The translations under genes and the position numbers were made by a program. A model generated the notes under the pieces. The model was given only the letters and a program-made list of their open reading frames with translations, ran no database searches and was not told where the DNA came from. Of a DNA stretch of 31,039 bases, positions 1 through 6,563 are shown piece after piece; the first letter of the stretch is position 1, and the number at the start of each line of letters is the position of its first letter. The stretch covers positions 1 through 31,039 of IMG/VR virus record IMGVR_UViG_3300034093_000500, one strand, 5' to 3'. This DNA is from a virus.

Positions 1-60
1 CTGAGGGAAATTCCAACCAACAAATGCACCTAATGCAAACCAAAATAAAGTTTCTAACAT
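1..60 (-). CDS. Small hydrophobic protein, N-terminal fragment
   Basis: Twenty codons from an ATG at 58-60 run off the left edge of the window. The visible part (MLETLFWFALGAFVGW...) is hydrophobic and could be a single membrane segment. A strong Shine-Dalgarno sequence (AAGGAGGG) lies 6-13 nt upstream, and a late-type octamer lies at 89-96, which supports a real start. Function is unknown and the length cannot be judged. Confidence 0.6.
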   Translation of the reverse strand, partial: MLETLFWFALGAFVGWNFPQ

Positions 61-88
61 AATACACCCTCCTTAAAAAGTGTATATG

Positions 89-96
89 TATTTATC
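89..96 (-). promoter_or_regulatory. Late-type promoter octamer GATAAATA
   Basis: GATAAATA on the minus strand, 28 nt before the ATG at 60, with a Shine-Dalgarno sequence between. It resembles the T4 late promoter TATAAATA recognised by gp55. Assigned by motif and position only. Confidence 0.5.
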
Positions 97-99
97 GGT

Positions 100-291
100 T
101 TATTTTGTCTCTTTTCGTGCGTTTTTTGTTGCTGTTACATCGTTGCGTGTTTCTTTACACAGCTTGGCTAGCTCTTGTAAGTGCTTACGAACTCTAGTAC
201 CTGCGGCACCAACTTCTTTATCGTAAAACTTTTCAAAATCGCTTTCCATTGCTTCTACGATTGCTGTGAACTCTGAATATTTGTTTGACAT
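100..291 (-). CDS. Histone H1-like (Hc1 family) DNA-binding protein
   Basis: 63 residues, lysine/arginine rich and probably helical. The core AAGTRVRKHLQELAKLCKE closely resembles the small bacterial Hc1/histone H1-like family, whose members carry an AAGTRxRK...L..L sequence after a short acidic helix. Family members bind DNA and compact nucleoids; the role in a phage could be host nucleoid remodelling or condensing the phage genome (inference). The start is supported by AAAGGAG 5-6 nt upstream. It lies between two small membrane-protein genes on the same strand. Assignment is from remembered family sequence, not a search. Confidence 0.65.
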   Translation of the reverse strand: MSNKYSEFTAIVEAMESDFEKFYDKEVGAAGTRVRKHLQELAKLCKETRNDVTATKNARKETK

Positions 292-317
292 AATAGTCTC
301 CTTTGTTATATTAGTTA

Positions 318-485
318 TTACCAGTGTCGAATTACACCAGCAATAATGAAACAGTTTGTTACAATGTATGTAATAATAATTACTGTTCGAATTATGGCTA
401 CTTGATCTGCTTCTTGTACAGTTCTACCTGCTTTTTCACCAATTGATTTTGCCCAAAGTCTCCAACCTTTACGCAGTGATTCTTT
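318..485 (-). CDS. Small single-pass membrane protein
   Basis: 55 residues from the ATG at 485, chosen over an in-frame ATG at 533 because GGAAAG sits 6-7 nt upstream. The shorter form also limits overlap with the HAD gene to 17 nt. The N-terminal half is basic (KESLRKGWRLWAKSIGEKAG); the C-terminal half is one hydrophobic segment (VAIIRTVIIITYIVTNCFII) ending in a short tail. No family recognised. Inner membrane location is inferred from the hydrophobicity. Confidence 0.6.
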   Translation of the reverse strand, partial: KESLRKGWRLWAKSIGEKAGRTVQEADQVAIIRTVIIITYIVTNCFIIAGVIRHW

Positions 486-1053
486 CATAGATGTCTTTCC
501 AATTCTTGACTCTAGGAATTTTTGGATCATCAAAGTCCATATTGTGACCGTGTTCCATCAATAAACTATTAAGTCCCAGGCTAGTGCCGACCTGACAATT
601 TACAATTTTATCCTCTATCCACCATAGACCACTATCTCGATATTGTTCAAGTACTTGATCTTTATCGGCGCCAGTACCTAAGAATATAAACTTCTCAAAT
701 GCTGTAGCACCAAATAGTTTACGTAGATTCATGCGCCTAAGTTCTTGTGCGTTTTCATCTGTGCTTAGGCTAGTAATACAGTGAAATACATATCCGTGTT
801 CTTCGTGAAGTCGTTTAACGTAGAACATGGCATCACGTAGCGGAGGGAGAAATCCCATGTGAGCCGATTCGTTAAAAATTTTGATTAAGCGTTTACCTTG
901 TTCAATATCAATACCATATCGAGCTCCGATATTGTATTTTAGATTGCCACCATCTTGTTTGGTAAAGCCGTGTTGTTGCATGTATACATCAAAGGCATAC
1001 TCCCAATCAAGTAGTACACCGTCTGCGTCTGTAAGTATGATTTTATTTTTCAT
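469..1053 (-). CDS. HAD-superfamily phosphatase
   Basis: 194 residues. The N-terminal ILTDADGVLLDW gives the HAD motif I DxD (D9, D11) after a hydrophobic strand. ITSLST near residue 93 fits motif II, and the later WWIEDKIVNC fits the acidic motif IV. Length and layout are like 5'(3')-nucleotidases and other small phage HAD phosphatases, so a role in nucleotide turnover is plausible but the substrate cannot be read. A consensus sigma70 promoter (1060-1088) ends 6 nt before the ATG and there is no Shine-Dalgarno sequence, so the message may be leaderless and early. Confidence 0.8.
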   Translation of the reverse strand: MKNKIILTDADGVLLDWEYAFDVYMQQHGFTKQDGGNLKYNIGARYGIDIEQGKRLIKIFNESAHMGFLPPLRDAMFYVKRLHEEHGYVFHCITSLSTDENAQELRRMNLRKLFGATAFEKFIFLGTGADKDQVLEQYRDSGLWWIEDKIVNCQVGTSLGLNSLLMEHGHNMDFDDPKIPRVKNWKDIYERITA

Positions 1054-1059
1054 ACTCGT

Positions 1060-1088
1060 ATTATACTAGATATTTTGAACTATGTCAA
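1060..1088 (-). promoter_or_regulatory. Consensus sigma70 promoter for the HAD gene
   Basis: TTGACA (1083-1088), 17-bp spacer, TATAAT (1060-1065), all on the minus strand. The -10 box ends 6 nt before the ATG at 1053, so the predicted start site falls at or next to the start codon. Confidence 0.8.
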
Positions 1089-1390
1089 CCAGCAAATACA
1101 TCAGGAGAACCTGCGGTTATGGCGCCACCGTCAGTTGAGTCGCCGACTCTTGCAACTGGTATTTGTCCTACAAATACGCTACCCGAACCTACATTGATTG
1201 CTGCACTATGCGGGACGCATACGATACCGGCTATTATCGTATGCGGACTTGTAGGATTACCCTTGCATTCTACGGCAATATTATTAGCATAAACTTTGGC
1301 GCTAGCACCGGTGGGACCTGTGACAGTTGTAGTGCCGTCACATCCGTGCCCGGTTGTTGTTGGATCGCCCTGTCTGGCTATTGCTGGCAT
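1085..1390 (-). CDS. PAAR-domain tail spike tip protein
   Basis: 101 residues spanning one PAAR domain. It opens with MPAIARQGDPTTTGHGCDG and has repeated short strands, SPHTIIAGIVCVPHS and later VGQIPVARVGD. PAAR proteins (T4 gp5.4 and type VI secretion tips) sharpen the end of the gp5-like spike with a bound metal; His and Cys residues here could bind it. SD AGGA lies 9 nt upstream of the start. It is the last gene of the ribonucleotide reductase-glutaredoxin run, and the HAD promoter lies at its 3' end. Confidence 0.85.
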   Translation of the reverse strand: MPAIARQGDPTTTGHGCDGTTTVTGPTGASAKVYANNIAVECKGNPTSPHTIIAGIVCVPHSAAINVGSGSVFVGQIPVARVGDSTDGGAITAGSPDVFAG

Positions 1391-1394
1391 AATA

Positions 1395-1712
1395 TTATCC
1401 TGTTACAATACTGCCGGCACTGACTTGTTGGATGCCAGTGGTTTGAAACAAGTATTGATCTGCAATTTCTTTAACTGTTGATCCATGAAATAAGATTACC
1501 GATTTAGTAATCGTATAGTCGTTATCCGGATTAACGGTCATCATCACTGGTGCCATTGCTGGACCTTTTTGTGTCATTGCCAACATCACTGGTCTAGCAA
1601 CAGTAAAACAAGTCATATCTTCTTTTACATATTTTCCAATTACTTCGTCGCCACTTACTAGTTTAAAACTAACAATGTCGCCTTCGGTAAATTTTGATTT
1701 TTCTAATAACAT
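1395..1712 (-). CDS. Small Sm/SH3-like beta-barrel phage protein
   Basis: 105 residues. The first 45 (FTEGDIVSFKLVSGDEVIGKYVKED) look like an Sm/SH3-type barrel strand pattern seen in many small conserved proteins of T4-like aquatic phages. The middle is methionine rich (MTQKGPAMAPVMMTVNP). Start supported by AAAAGGA upstream. It lies 4 nt before the PAAR gene and 2 nt after glutaredoxin, so it is cotranscribed with both. Nucleic-acid or protein binding would be a guess. Confidence 0.65.
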   Translation of the reverse strand: MLLEKSKFTEGDIVSFKLVSGDEVIGKYVKEDMTCFTVARPVMLAMTQKGPAMAPVMMTVNPDNDYTITKSVILFHGSTVKEIADQYLFQTTGIQQVSAGSIVTG

Positions 1713-1714
1713 GA

Positions 1715-1957
1715 TTATCCTTTTAATTGTTCAAAAAACTCTGTTGGTTTACCTGCTAGACCTTGATATCCACCTTCTAACAACGTATCACCGTTAAAAA
1801 TTTGGGGAACTGATCTTAGTCCTTGGTCAACTAAAAATTGTCGAGCTTCTGGTTGTTGTCCTACATTTATTGTATTATATTGTACGCCCTTATTTTCTAA
1901 TAGTGCTTTTGCACGATCACAAAACGGGCAATTATCTTTCGTATATACTGTTAACAT
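1715..1957 (-). CDS. Glutaredoxin
   Basis: 80 residues with the redox motif CPFC (C10, C13), the SVPQIF segment that gives the cis-proline, and GGYQGL near the C-terminus: a complete glutaredoxin/NrdH-size protein. Next to nrdA and nrdB it most likely re-reduces ribonucleotide reductase, whose C-terminal CEACKL cysteines are the natural partner. AAGGAGA lies 6 nt upstream of the start. It may also have its own promoter inside the end of nrdB (1974-2003). Confidence 0.9.
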   Translation of the reverse strand: MLTVYTKDNCPFCDRAKALLENKGVQYNTINVGQQPEARQFLVDQGLRSVPQIFNGDTLLEGGYQGLAGKPTEFFEQLKG

Positions 1958-1973
1958 TATTTCTCCTTGCTGT

Positions 1974-2003
1974 ATTATAGCATAGGTAATTCGTCATAGT
2001 CAA
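1974..2003 (-). promoter_or_regulatory. Possible sigma70 promoter for glutaredoxin
   Basis: TTGACT (1998-2003), 18-bp spacer and TATAAT (1974-1979) on the minus strand, overlapping the 3' end of nrdB. The predicted start gives a leader of about 10 nt containing AAGGAGA. Confidence 0.4.
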
Positions 2004-3075
2004 CAGCATCACTCATTACTCCAATAACATAATTAGTTGACTCACTTTCTTGTAAGGCTGTTTGTTTTTTACTTGTATCGCTATGTTTGTTAAACCAAGG
2101 AATAGGTGTTGACTTAGGGGCAGGGTTATTGTATTTGATGCCAATATCCTTTAATGCTCCTGCAGCTGTAAAATCAACAAAGTCTTGTAGGATATTTGCA
2201 TTCAATCCAATAACTGGACCCATCTTAAATAGATACGTTGCCCATTCTTTCTCTTCACGAATAACATCCATGTACAATGCATATACTTCTGCTTGACATT
2301 CGTCTCGAGCTTCAGCAAACCTAGAGTCTTCTTTAACCACTTGATTGATCAAGTAAGCAGTCCATCCCTTGTGTAGCAATTCGTCTTGTAGAATCAAACT
2401 GATGATGTTGCCATTACCAATAAAGATTTTGTTCTCAACCATAGCCAGGCTGGTGGCAAATGATACCATAAAGCGGAATGCCTCTAGTGCATAACTGGCA
2501 TGCAATGCCATGTAGATTGCTCGAATGTGTTCTTTTTCAGTAACTGCCTCGCCTAGTTGTTTACGGCAATTGACTACGTGTAATGCTTCATAGTAGTTGC
2601 CCACACTACTTGCCATGTCTACAATTTCTTTGGTGTCGTGAATAGTGTTGAACACATCCTTGGGCACGTTGTAAATGTTACGTATGATATGACTATAGCT
2701 TTTGCTGTGGATATTGGTTTCAAAGAATGTCCAGTTGTAAACTAATGCTTCTAGTTCGGGCAACGATATTACAGGCATAAAGATTTGACTTGGTCCACGG
2801 CCTTGCAAACTATCCAATGCTGTCTGACGCAACAAGTTGCTGGTAAAGATATGCTTAACTGCGTCACTGGCGTCCTTGAAGTCGTTTGAATCTTTTGTCA
2901 GACTGATCTCTTCTGGTTGCCAAAAGAACCCACGTGCGGTAGCTTCAAAGTCTGCAATCTTTTTGTACTTGACTTCTTCAAAACGTTGAATGGTCACTGG
3001 CCCTGCTGGATCCAAGAACATCTTGCGATTAAGATAGTCTGTCTTTGTGTTTAAGTTGTATTGTGCTTTGCTCAT
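1975..3075 (-). CDS. nrdB: Class I ribonucleotide reductase beta subunit
   Basis: 366 residues from the ATG at 3075 (AGGAAA 8 nt upstream); an ATG 21 nt further up overlaps the aldolase gene. It supplies the diiron-tyrosyl radical for NrdA. By alignment with E. coli NrdB from memory, ligands are D88 (TALDSLQGR), E119, H123, E198 (ALEAFRF), E232 and H235 (DELLH), with radical Y127 (HSKSY). Oddly, the first Glu-His pair reads ETNIH, spaced ExxxH instead of ExxH, because one residue is inserted between E119 and H123. The protein ends in acidic DYDELPML, the usual R1-binding tail. It follows the aldolase gene by 1 nt. Confidence 0.95.
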   Translation of the reverse strand: MSKAQYNLNTKTDYLNRKMFLDPAGPVTIQRFEEVKYKKIADFEATARGFFWQPEEISLTKDSNDFKDASDAVKHIFTSNLLRQTALDSLQGRGPSQIFMPVISLPELEALVYNWTFFETNIHSKSYSHIIRNIYNVPKDVFNTIHDTKEIVDMASSVGNYYEALHVVNCRKQLGEAVTEKEHIRAIYMALHASYALEAFRFMVSFATSLAMVENKIFIGNGNIISLILQDELLHKGWTAYLINQVVKEDSRFAEARDECQAEVYALYMDVIREEKEWATYLFKMGPVIGLNANILQDFVDFTAAGALKDIGIKYNNPAPKSTPIPWFNKHSDTSKKQTALQESESTNYVIGVMSDAVDYDELPML

Positions 3076-3076
3076 T

Positions 3077-3727
3077 TTAATATTTTCCTGATGCAAGTAC
3101 TATCTTGCAAATGTGTTCTAATCGTTCTATATGTTCGTATGCTCGCCATGGACTTGTGTCAATAGCTACAACTCCGTGGCCTTTAATACCTACAATATCA
3201 TAGGCAATATTGCCAGCGTTGTCTAATTGTAACATCTTATGGCATTCATCTGCAAGCTCTTGGCTAATAGGAGCAACATCGCCCACGTTGGGTGCTACTT
3301 TGGTATAACGATTTAATTCTGGAAAGTCTGCACTTACAGTACTCAAATCAATGCCGGCATGCATGGCCGCAATACAGTAAGTAGGATGAACGTGTACCAC
3401 CACACGGACCTCTCCTGTATGCTGTCCCATTTCCTTTTGTAATCCAAAGTGTAATGGTAGTTCACCACTAGGCTTTAAGTTAGCACTAATCTCAGTGTAC
3501 TCTAACTCTTTGATTGCATGATACAATCGAGGAGGTTGATCATAGTAGCCTTTCTCAATGCCAATCTTCTTAAACTGATCCGGCTGAAGTGTTTGTTTAC
3601 GCACACCACTTGGTGTAATGTAAAAGTGGTCACGGTCGTGATGTCGTATACTTACATTGCCATCACGACTGGTTATCCAGTTACGCTTATAAGCGTCTAC
3701 CATTATGTCACATATAGTTTCTAACAT
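3077..3727 (-). CDS. Class II aldolase/adducin-family protein
   Basis: 216 residues, the usual length of the AraD/FucA family. The zinc-site residues are all present: HxH at H112/H114 (VVHVHPTYC), H184 (KGHGVVAI), and acidic E89 (PSGELPLHF). The GNVSIR and ITPSGV segments near residues 23-42 bind the phosphate in FucA-type enzymes. It should therefore be an active metal aldolase or epimerase, substrate unknown. The start overlaps the nrdA stop as TAATG and nrdB starts 1 nt after it, so it is translated as part of the reductase operon, which is an unusual setting. Confidence 0.85.
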   Translation of the reverse strand: MLETICDIMVDAYKRNWITSRDGNVSIRHHDRDHFYITPSGVRKQTLQPDQFKKIGIEKGYYDQPPRLYHAIKELEYTEISANLKPSGELPLHFGLQKEMGQHTGEVRVVVHVHPTYCIAAMHAGIDLSTVSADFPELNRYTKVAPNVGDVAPISQELADECHKMLQLDNAGNIAYDIVGIKGHGVVAIDTSPWRAYEHIERLEHICKIVLASGKY

Positions 3728-6063
3728 TATAGTTTACATGCCTCGCAATCTTCATCTTCAATTAATTCACGTTCGTTATGGAATCCGTTATAGTGTACTT
3801 CGGGTGTTGGTTCTTCTAGAGCCTTGCTACCAGCTTTATTAATCAAGCTGTAATAGAATGTCTTCAAACCCCACACATGAGCTTGCATCAAGTTTTTAGC
3901 AATCAACGTAGTCGGTACTTTACGATCTGCCCAATGTGCCGGATTGTAGAATGTGTTAGTTGAAATACTTTGATCAACGTATGCTGCTATCACTGATGCA
4001 GTTTTTAAATAACCCACACAATCTTTTTGTTCCCACATCATTTGATATTTGTTTTTAAGTTTTGTATATTCTGGAACAACTTGTACAAATGATCCAGCTT
4101 TAGATTCCTTAACTGAGATTAGACTCATAGGCATCTCTATACCATTAGTGCTGTTAATTACAACACTACTGCTTTCAACTGGTGCTACTGCCATCTGTGT
4201 AGCGTTACGTACACCATACTCTTTCATTTGTGTGCGTAGTGTTTCCCAGTCCAGTTCAGGTGTGAAGTCTGCTAGCTCGTTAACACCATTAGCACGTAGT
4301 TCCCATGGAAACGTGCCTTGTCCGTAACGTGTCTTTTCACTGTGCAGGCAGGCCCCGCGCTCTTTAGCCAGTTCAACTGATGCTTCTGTTAAGTAATAAC
4401 TTTGATGTTCCATCCAACTTTTAACTTCTGCTAGAGCATCCTTCTCACCGTACCTGAGGCTTCTCTTGGCGTGCCAGTAGGCAAGGTTGGTAATACCGAT
4501 TCCAAGCGGTCTGATTTCGTCGTTGGATAATTTAGACTGGATGGAAAGAAAGTCTTGATAGTCAAGAATGTTATTGAGGCTACGATGCAGTATACGACAA
4601 GCACGGCGCATATCTTCTGGGTTACGGAACGCACCCCAATTGATTGAGCCCAAAGTGCAAAGTGCGATACGACCATCGCTGTCATCCAAACGTTTAAAGG
4701 ACTTAGTAGGTAAAAGTATTTCACAGCAAAGATTACTCTGGTAAATGGTATGATATTCAGGATCAAATGGTCCTTGGTTCATGACATTGTCAATAAACAC
4801 AAGATAGATACGTCCTGTATCAGTACGCTCTTTTAATATGCCCGACTTGAATACTTCTTCAGCTGACATAGTTTTTGTACGTAAGTCTTTACGCTTTTCG
4901 TACTTGACATACAATTCTTCAAAGCGTTCAGTGTTTTGATAAAACGCTTCGTATAGATCTGGAACTTGATTTGGATCAAAGAAAGTTATGTCTTCTTTGT
5001 TTCTGAATCTTCTCCAGAAGAAAGCACTAAGCACAACCCCATAATCCATATGACGGACTCGGGTTTCTTCGGTTCCTTGGTTGTTCTTAAGTACGATAAG
5101 ATCATCAAACTGATGATGCCAAATGGGATAAAATACTGTAGCACTAGCATTACGAATGCCTCCTTGTGAACATGAGCGTAAATCTCCAAACCATTTCTTT
5201 AAGAATGGGATCATACCTGTATGCATGATCTCACCACCTCGAATGGGACTACCCAATGGACGTAGTCGTCCAATCTCTAAACCAATGCCAGCACGTTTGC
5301 TGGCATACTTGGCCATCATTTCTCCGCTAGCAAATATACTGTCAAGATCATCGTCGCTACGAATAAGGACACAGGATGAGAATTGCTTTGTTGGAGTTCC
5401 AAGACCAGCAAGAACAGGAGTAGCAAGAGTAAATAGGCCATCACTAGCCGCGTTATAGTATTCTTTAATATAGCGCATACGGGCACTATTAGGTTCTTCT
5501 TTATGGAAGACAGTCGCGGCTGCAACCATGTATCTAATTTGTGGGGTTTCATAAATTTCTTTTGTTGCACGATTCTTTACTAGATATTTCTCAATCAATT
5601 GTTCAATAGCAGCGTATCCGTACTGTTCATCTTTCTCATGATCCAGCATGTCATTCATCTTATTCCAGTCGTCTTCGGTGTACCACTCTAGTAGTTCTTG
5701 GGTGTATAGACCAATTTCGACATTCTTTTTAACGATACTGTAAAGGTGGGGAGGTTCGTAACTACCATACACATCCTTACGCAACATACTAAGACGTTGC
5801 TTACCTGCTACGTACTGATAGTTAACATGACCAATGTCTGGGTTGTGTTCAATGTTGATTAAATCAACAATCGCTCTTAGAGTAATCTCGTCAATTTCTT
5901 GTGTTGTGATGCCGTCATAAAAGTGTGGCTGACTTTTAATCTCAATCATTGATTGACTTACATCTGCTATACCTTTACATACTTTTGCAATCTGAGTTTG
6001 CCACTTTTCAATTGTTAATGGTTCTTTCTTGCCGCTTCGTTTAATTACAGTAATGTTTATCAT
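3727..6063 (-). CDS. nrdA: Class I ribonucleotide reductase alpha subunit
   Basis: 778 residues, full length. An ATP-cone allosteric domain occupies about residues 1-95. The catalytic barrel has C231 (FSSCVLI), the N444-x-C446-x-E448 triad (SNLCCEI) holding the thiyl radical cysteine, the radical-transfer pair Y737-Y738 (TFYYS) and a redox C-terminus C773-x-x-C776 (CEACKL). All residues needed for reducing NDPs are present. An intein or intron is not evident. Only a weak GAG precedes the ATG. The operon continues with the aldolase, nrdB, glutaredoxin, Sm-like and PAAR genes. Confidence 0.97.
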   Translation of the reverse strand: MINITVIKRSGKKEPLTIEKWQTQIAKVCKGIADVSQSMIEIKSQPHFYDGITTQEIDEITLRAIVDLINIEHNPDIGHVNYQYVAGKQRLSMLRKDVYGSYEPPHLYSIVKKNVEIGLYTQELLEWYTEDDWNKMNDMLDHEKDEQYGYAAIEQLIEKYLVKNRATKEIYETPQIRYMVAAATVFHKEEPNSARMRYIKEYYNAASDGLFTLATPVLAGLGTPTKQFSSCVLIRSDDDLDSIFASGEMMAKYASKRAGIGLEIGRLRPLGSPIRGGEIMHTGMIPFLKKWFGDLRSCSQGGIRNASATVFYPIWHHQFDDLIVLKNNQGTEETRVRHMDYGVVLSAFFWRRFRNKEDITFFDPNQVPDLYEAFYQNTERFEELYVKYEKRKDLRTKTMSAEEVFKSGILKERTDTGRIYLVFIDNVMNQGPFDPEYHTIYQSNLCCEILLPTKSFKRLDDSDGRIALCTLGSINWGAFRNPEDMRRACRILHRSLNNILDYQDFLSIQSKLSNDEIRPLGIGITNLAYWHAKRSLRYGEKDALAEVKSWMEHQSYYLTEASVELAKERGACLHSEKTRYGQGTFPWELRANGVNELADFTPELDWETLRTQMKEYGVRNATQMAVAPVESSSVVINSTNGIEMPMSLISVKESKAGSFVQVVPEYTKLKNKYQMMWEQKDCVGYLKTASVIAAYVDQSISTNTFYNPAHWADRKVPTTLIAKNLMQAHVWGLKTFYYSLINKAGSKALEEPTPEVHYNGFHNERELIEDEDCEACKL

Positions 6064-6128
6064 TTATTATTCTCAGTGTCTTTCTTTCTTGCCAATGCGG
6101 CATACTCTTTATCTGTTAGAAAACTTAT

Positions 6129-6563
6129 TTAGTGAAGAGGCGTCATGCTATAGATCTTTAAATTCATCAGCGTTTTTGGTAGTGTTTTGGCTGGGATCCA
6201 GCCGGTTTCATCGTAGCCGTAGACCTTATCATCTATGAATAACAAATAATATACTGTTTTATTGATTTTGTCTAGTGTAATGGTAATCGTGGGTATTACA
6301 TTTTTAAATTGATTACTTAGTTGAAGAGTATAACACATTGCCAATATAATGTTAAACGGACAATATTCGTTTTCATTAATTAGTTCCCAAGCTGTTGGCC
6401 AAGTAGATTGATCGTAAGGATCAGTGTATATTTTTACTCGAGGTACAGTTTGGAAGTATTGATCTACATCAGCTAACGGGCTAGCTGATGTGTCTAGCTG
6501 TTGTCTAAAATTATACCAATCGAGTAACCGTTGGTTAGAATTTCTTTCGACGGTTTTATACAT
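6129..6563 (-). CDS. Unrecognised 144-residue phage protein
   Basis: 144 residues, no family recognised. It is tyrosine and tryptophan rich with predicted alternating strands (PTITITLDKINKTVYYLLFID, DDKVYGYDETGWIP), resembling a compact alpha/beta protein. Its ATG overlaps the tail spike stop as TAATG, so it is translationally coupled to the spike and could be a spike chaperone or assembly factor (inference). After its TAA (6129-6131) the same frame stays open for another 22 codons and ends in an ATGA overlap with the nrdA start; see findings. Confidence 0.7.
   Translation of the reverse strand: MYKTVERNSNQRLLDWYNFRQQLDTSASPLADVDQYFQTVPRVKIYTDPYDQSTWPTAWELINENEYCPFNIILAMCYTLQLSNQFKNVIPTITITLDKINKTVYYLLFIDDKVYGYDETGWIPAKTLPKTLMNLKIYSMTPLH

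Noticed and set aside
1974-2003. Counting the glutaredoxin promoter among the leaderless class
   Set aside because: It has an 18-bp spacer, a leader and a Shine-Dalgarno sequence, and lies in coding sequence, so it is reported only as a possible promoter.
4431-4766. 111-codon minus-strand ORF within nrdA
   Set aside because: Out-of-frame shadow of a well-conserved gene.
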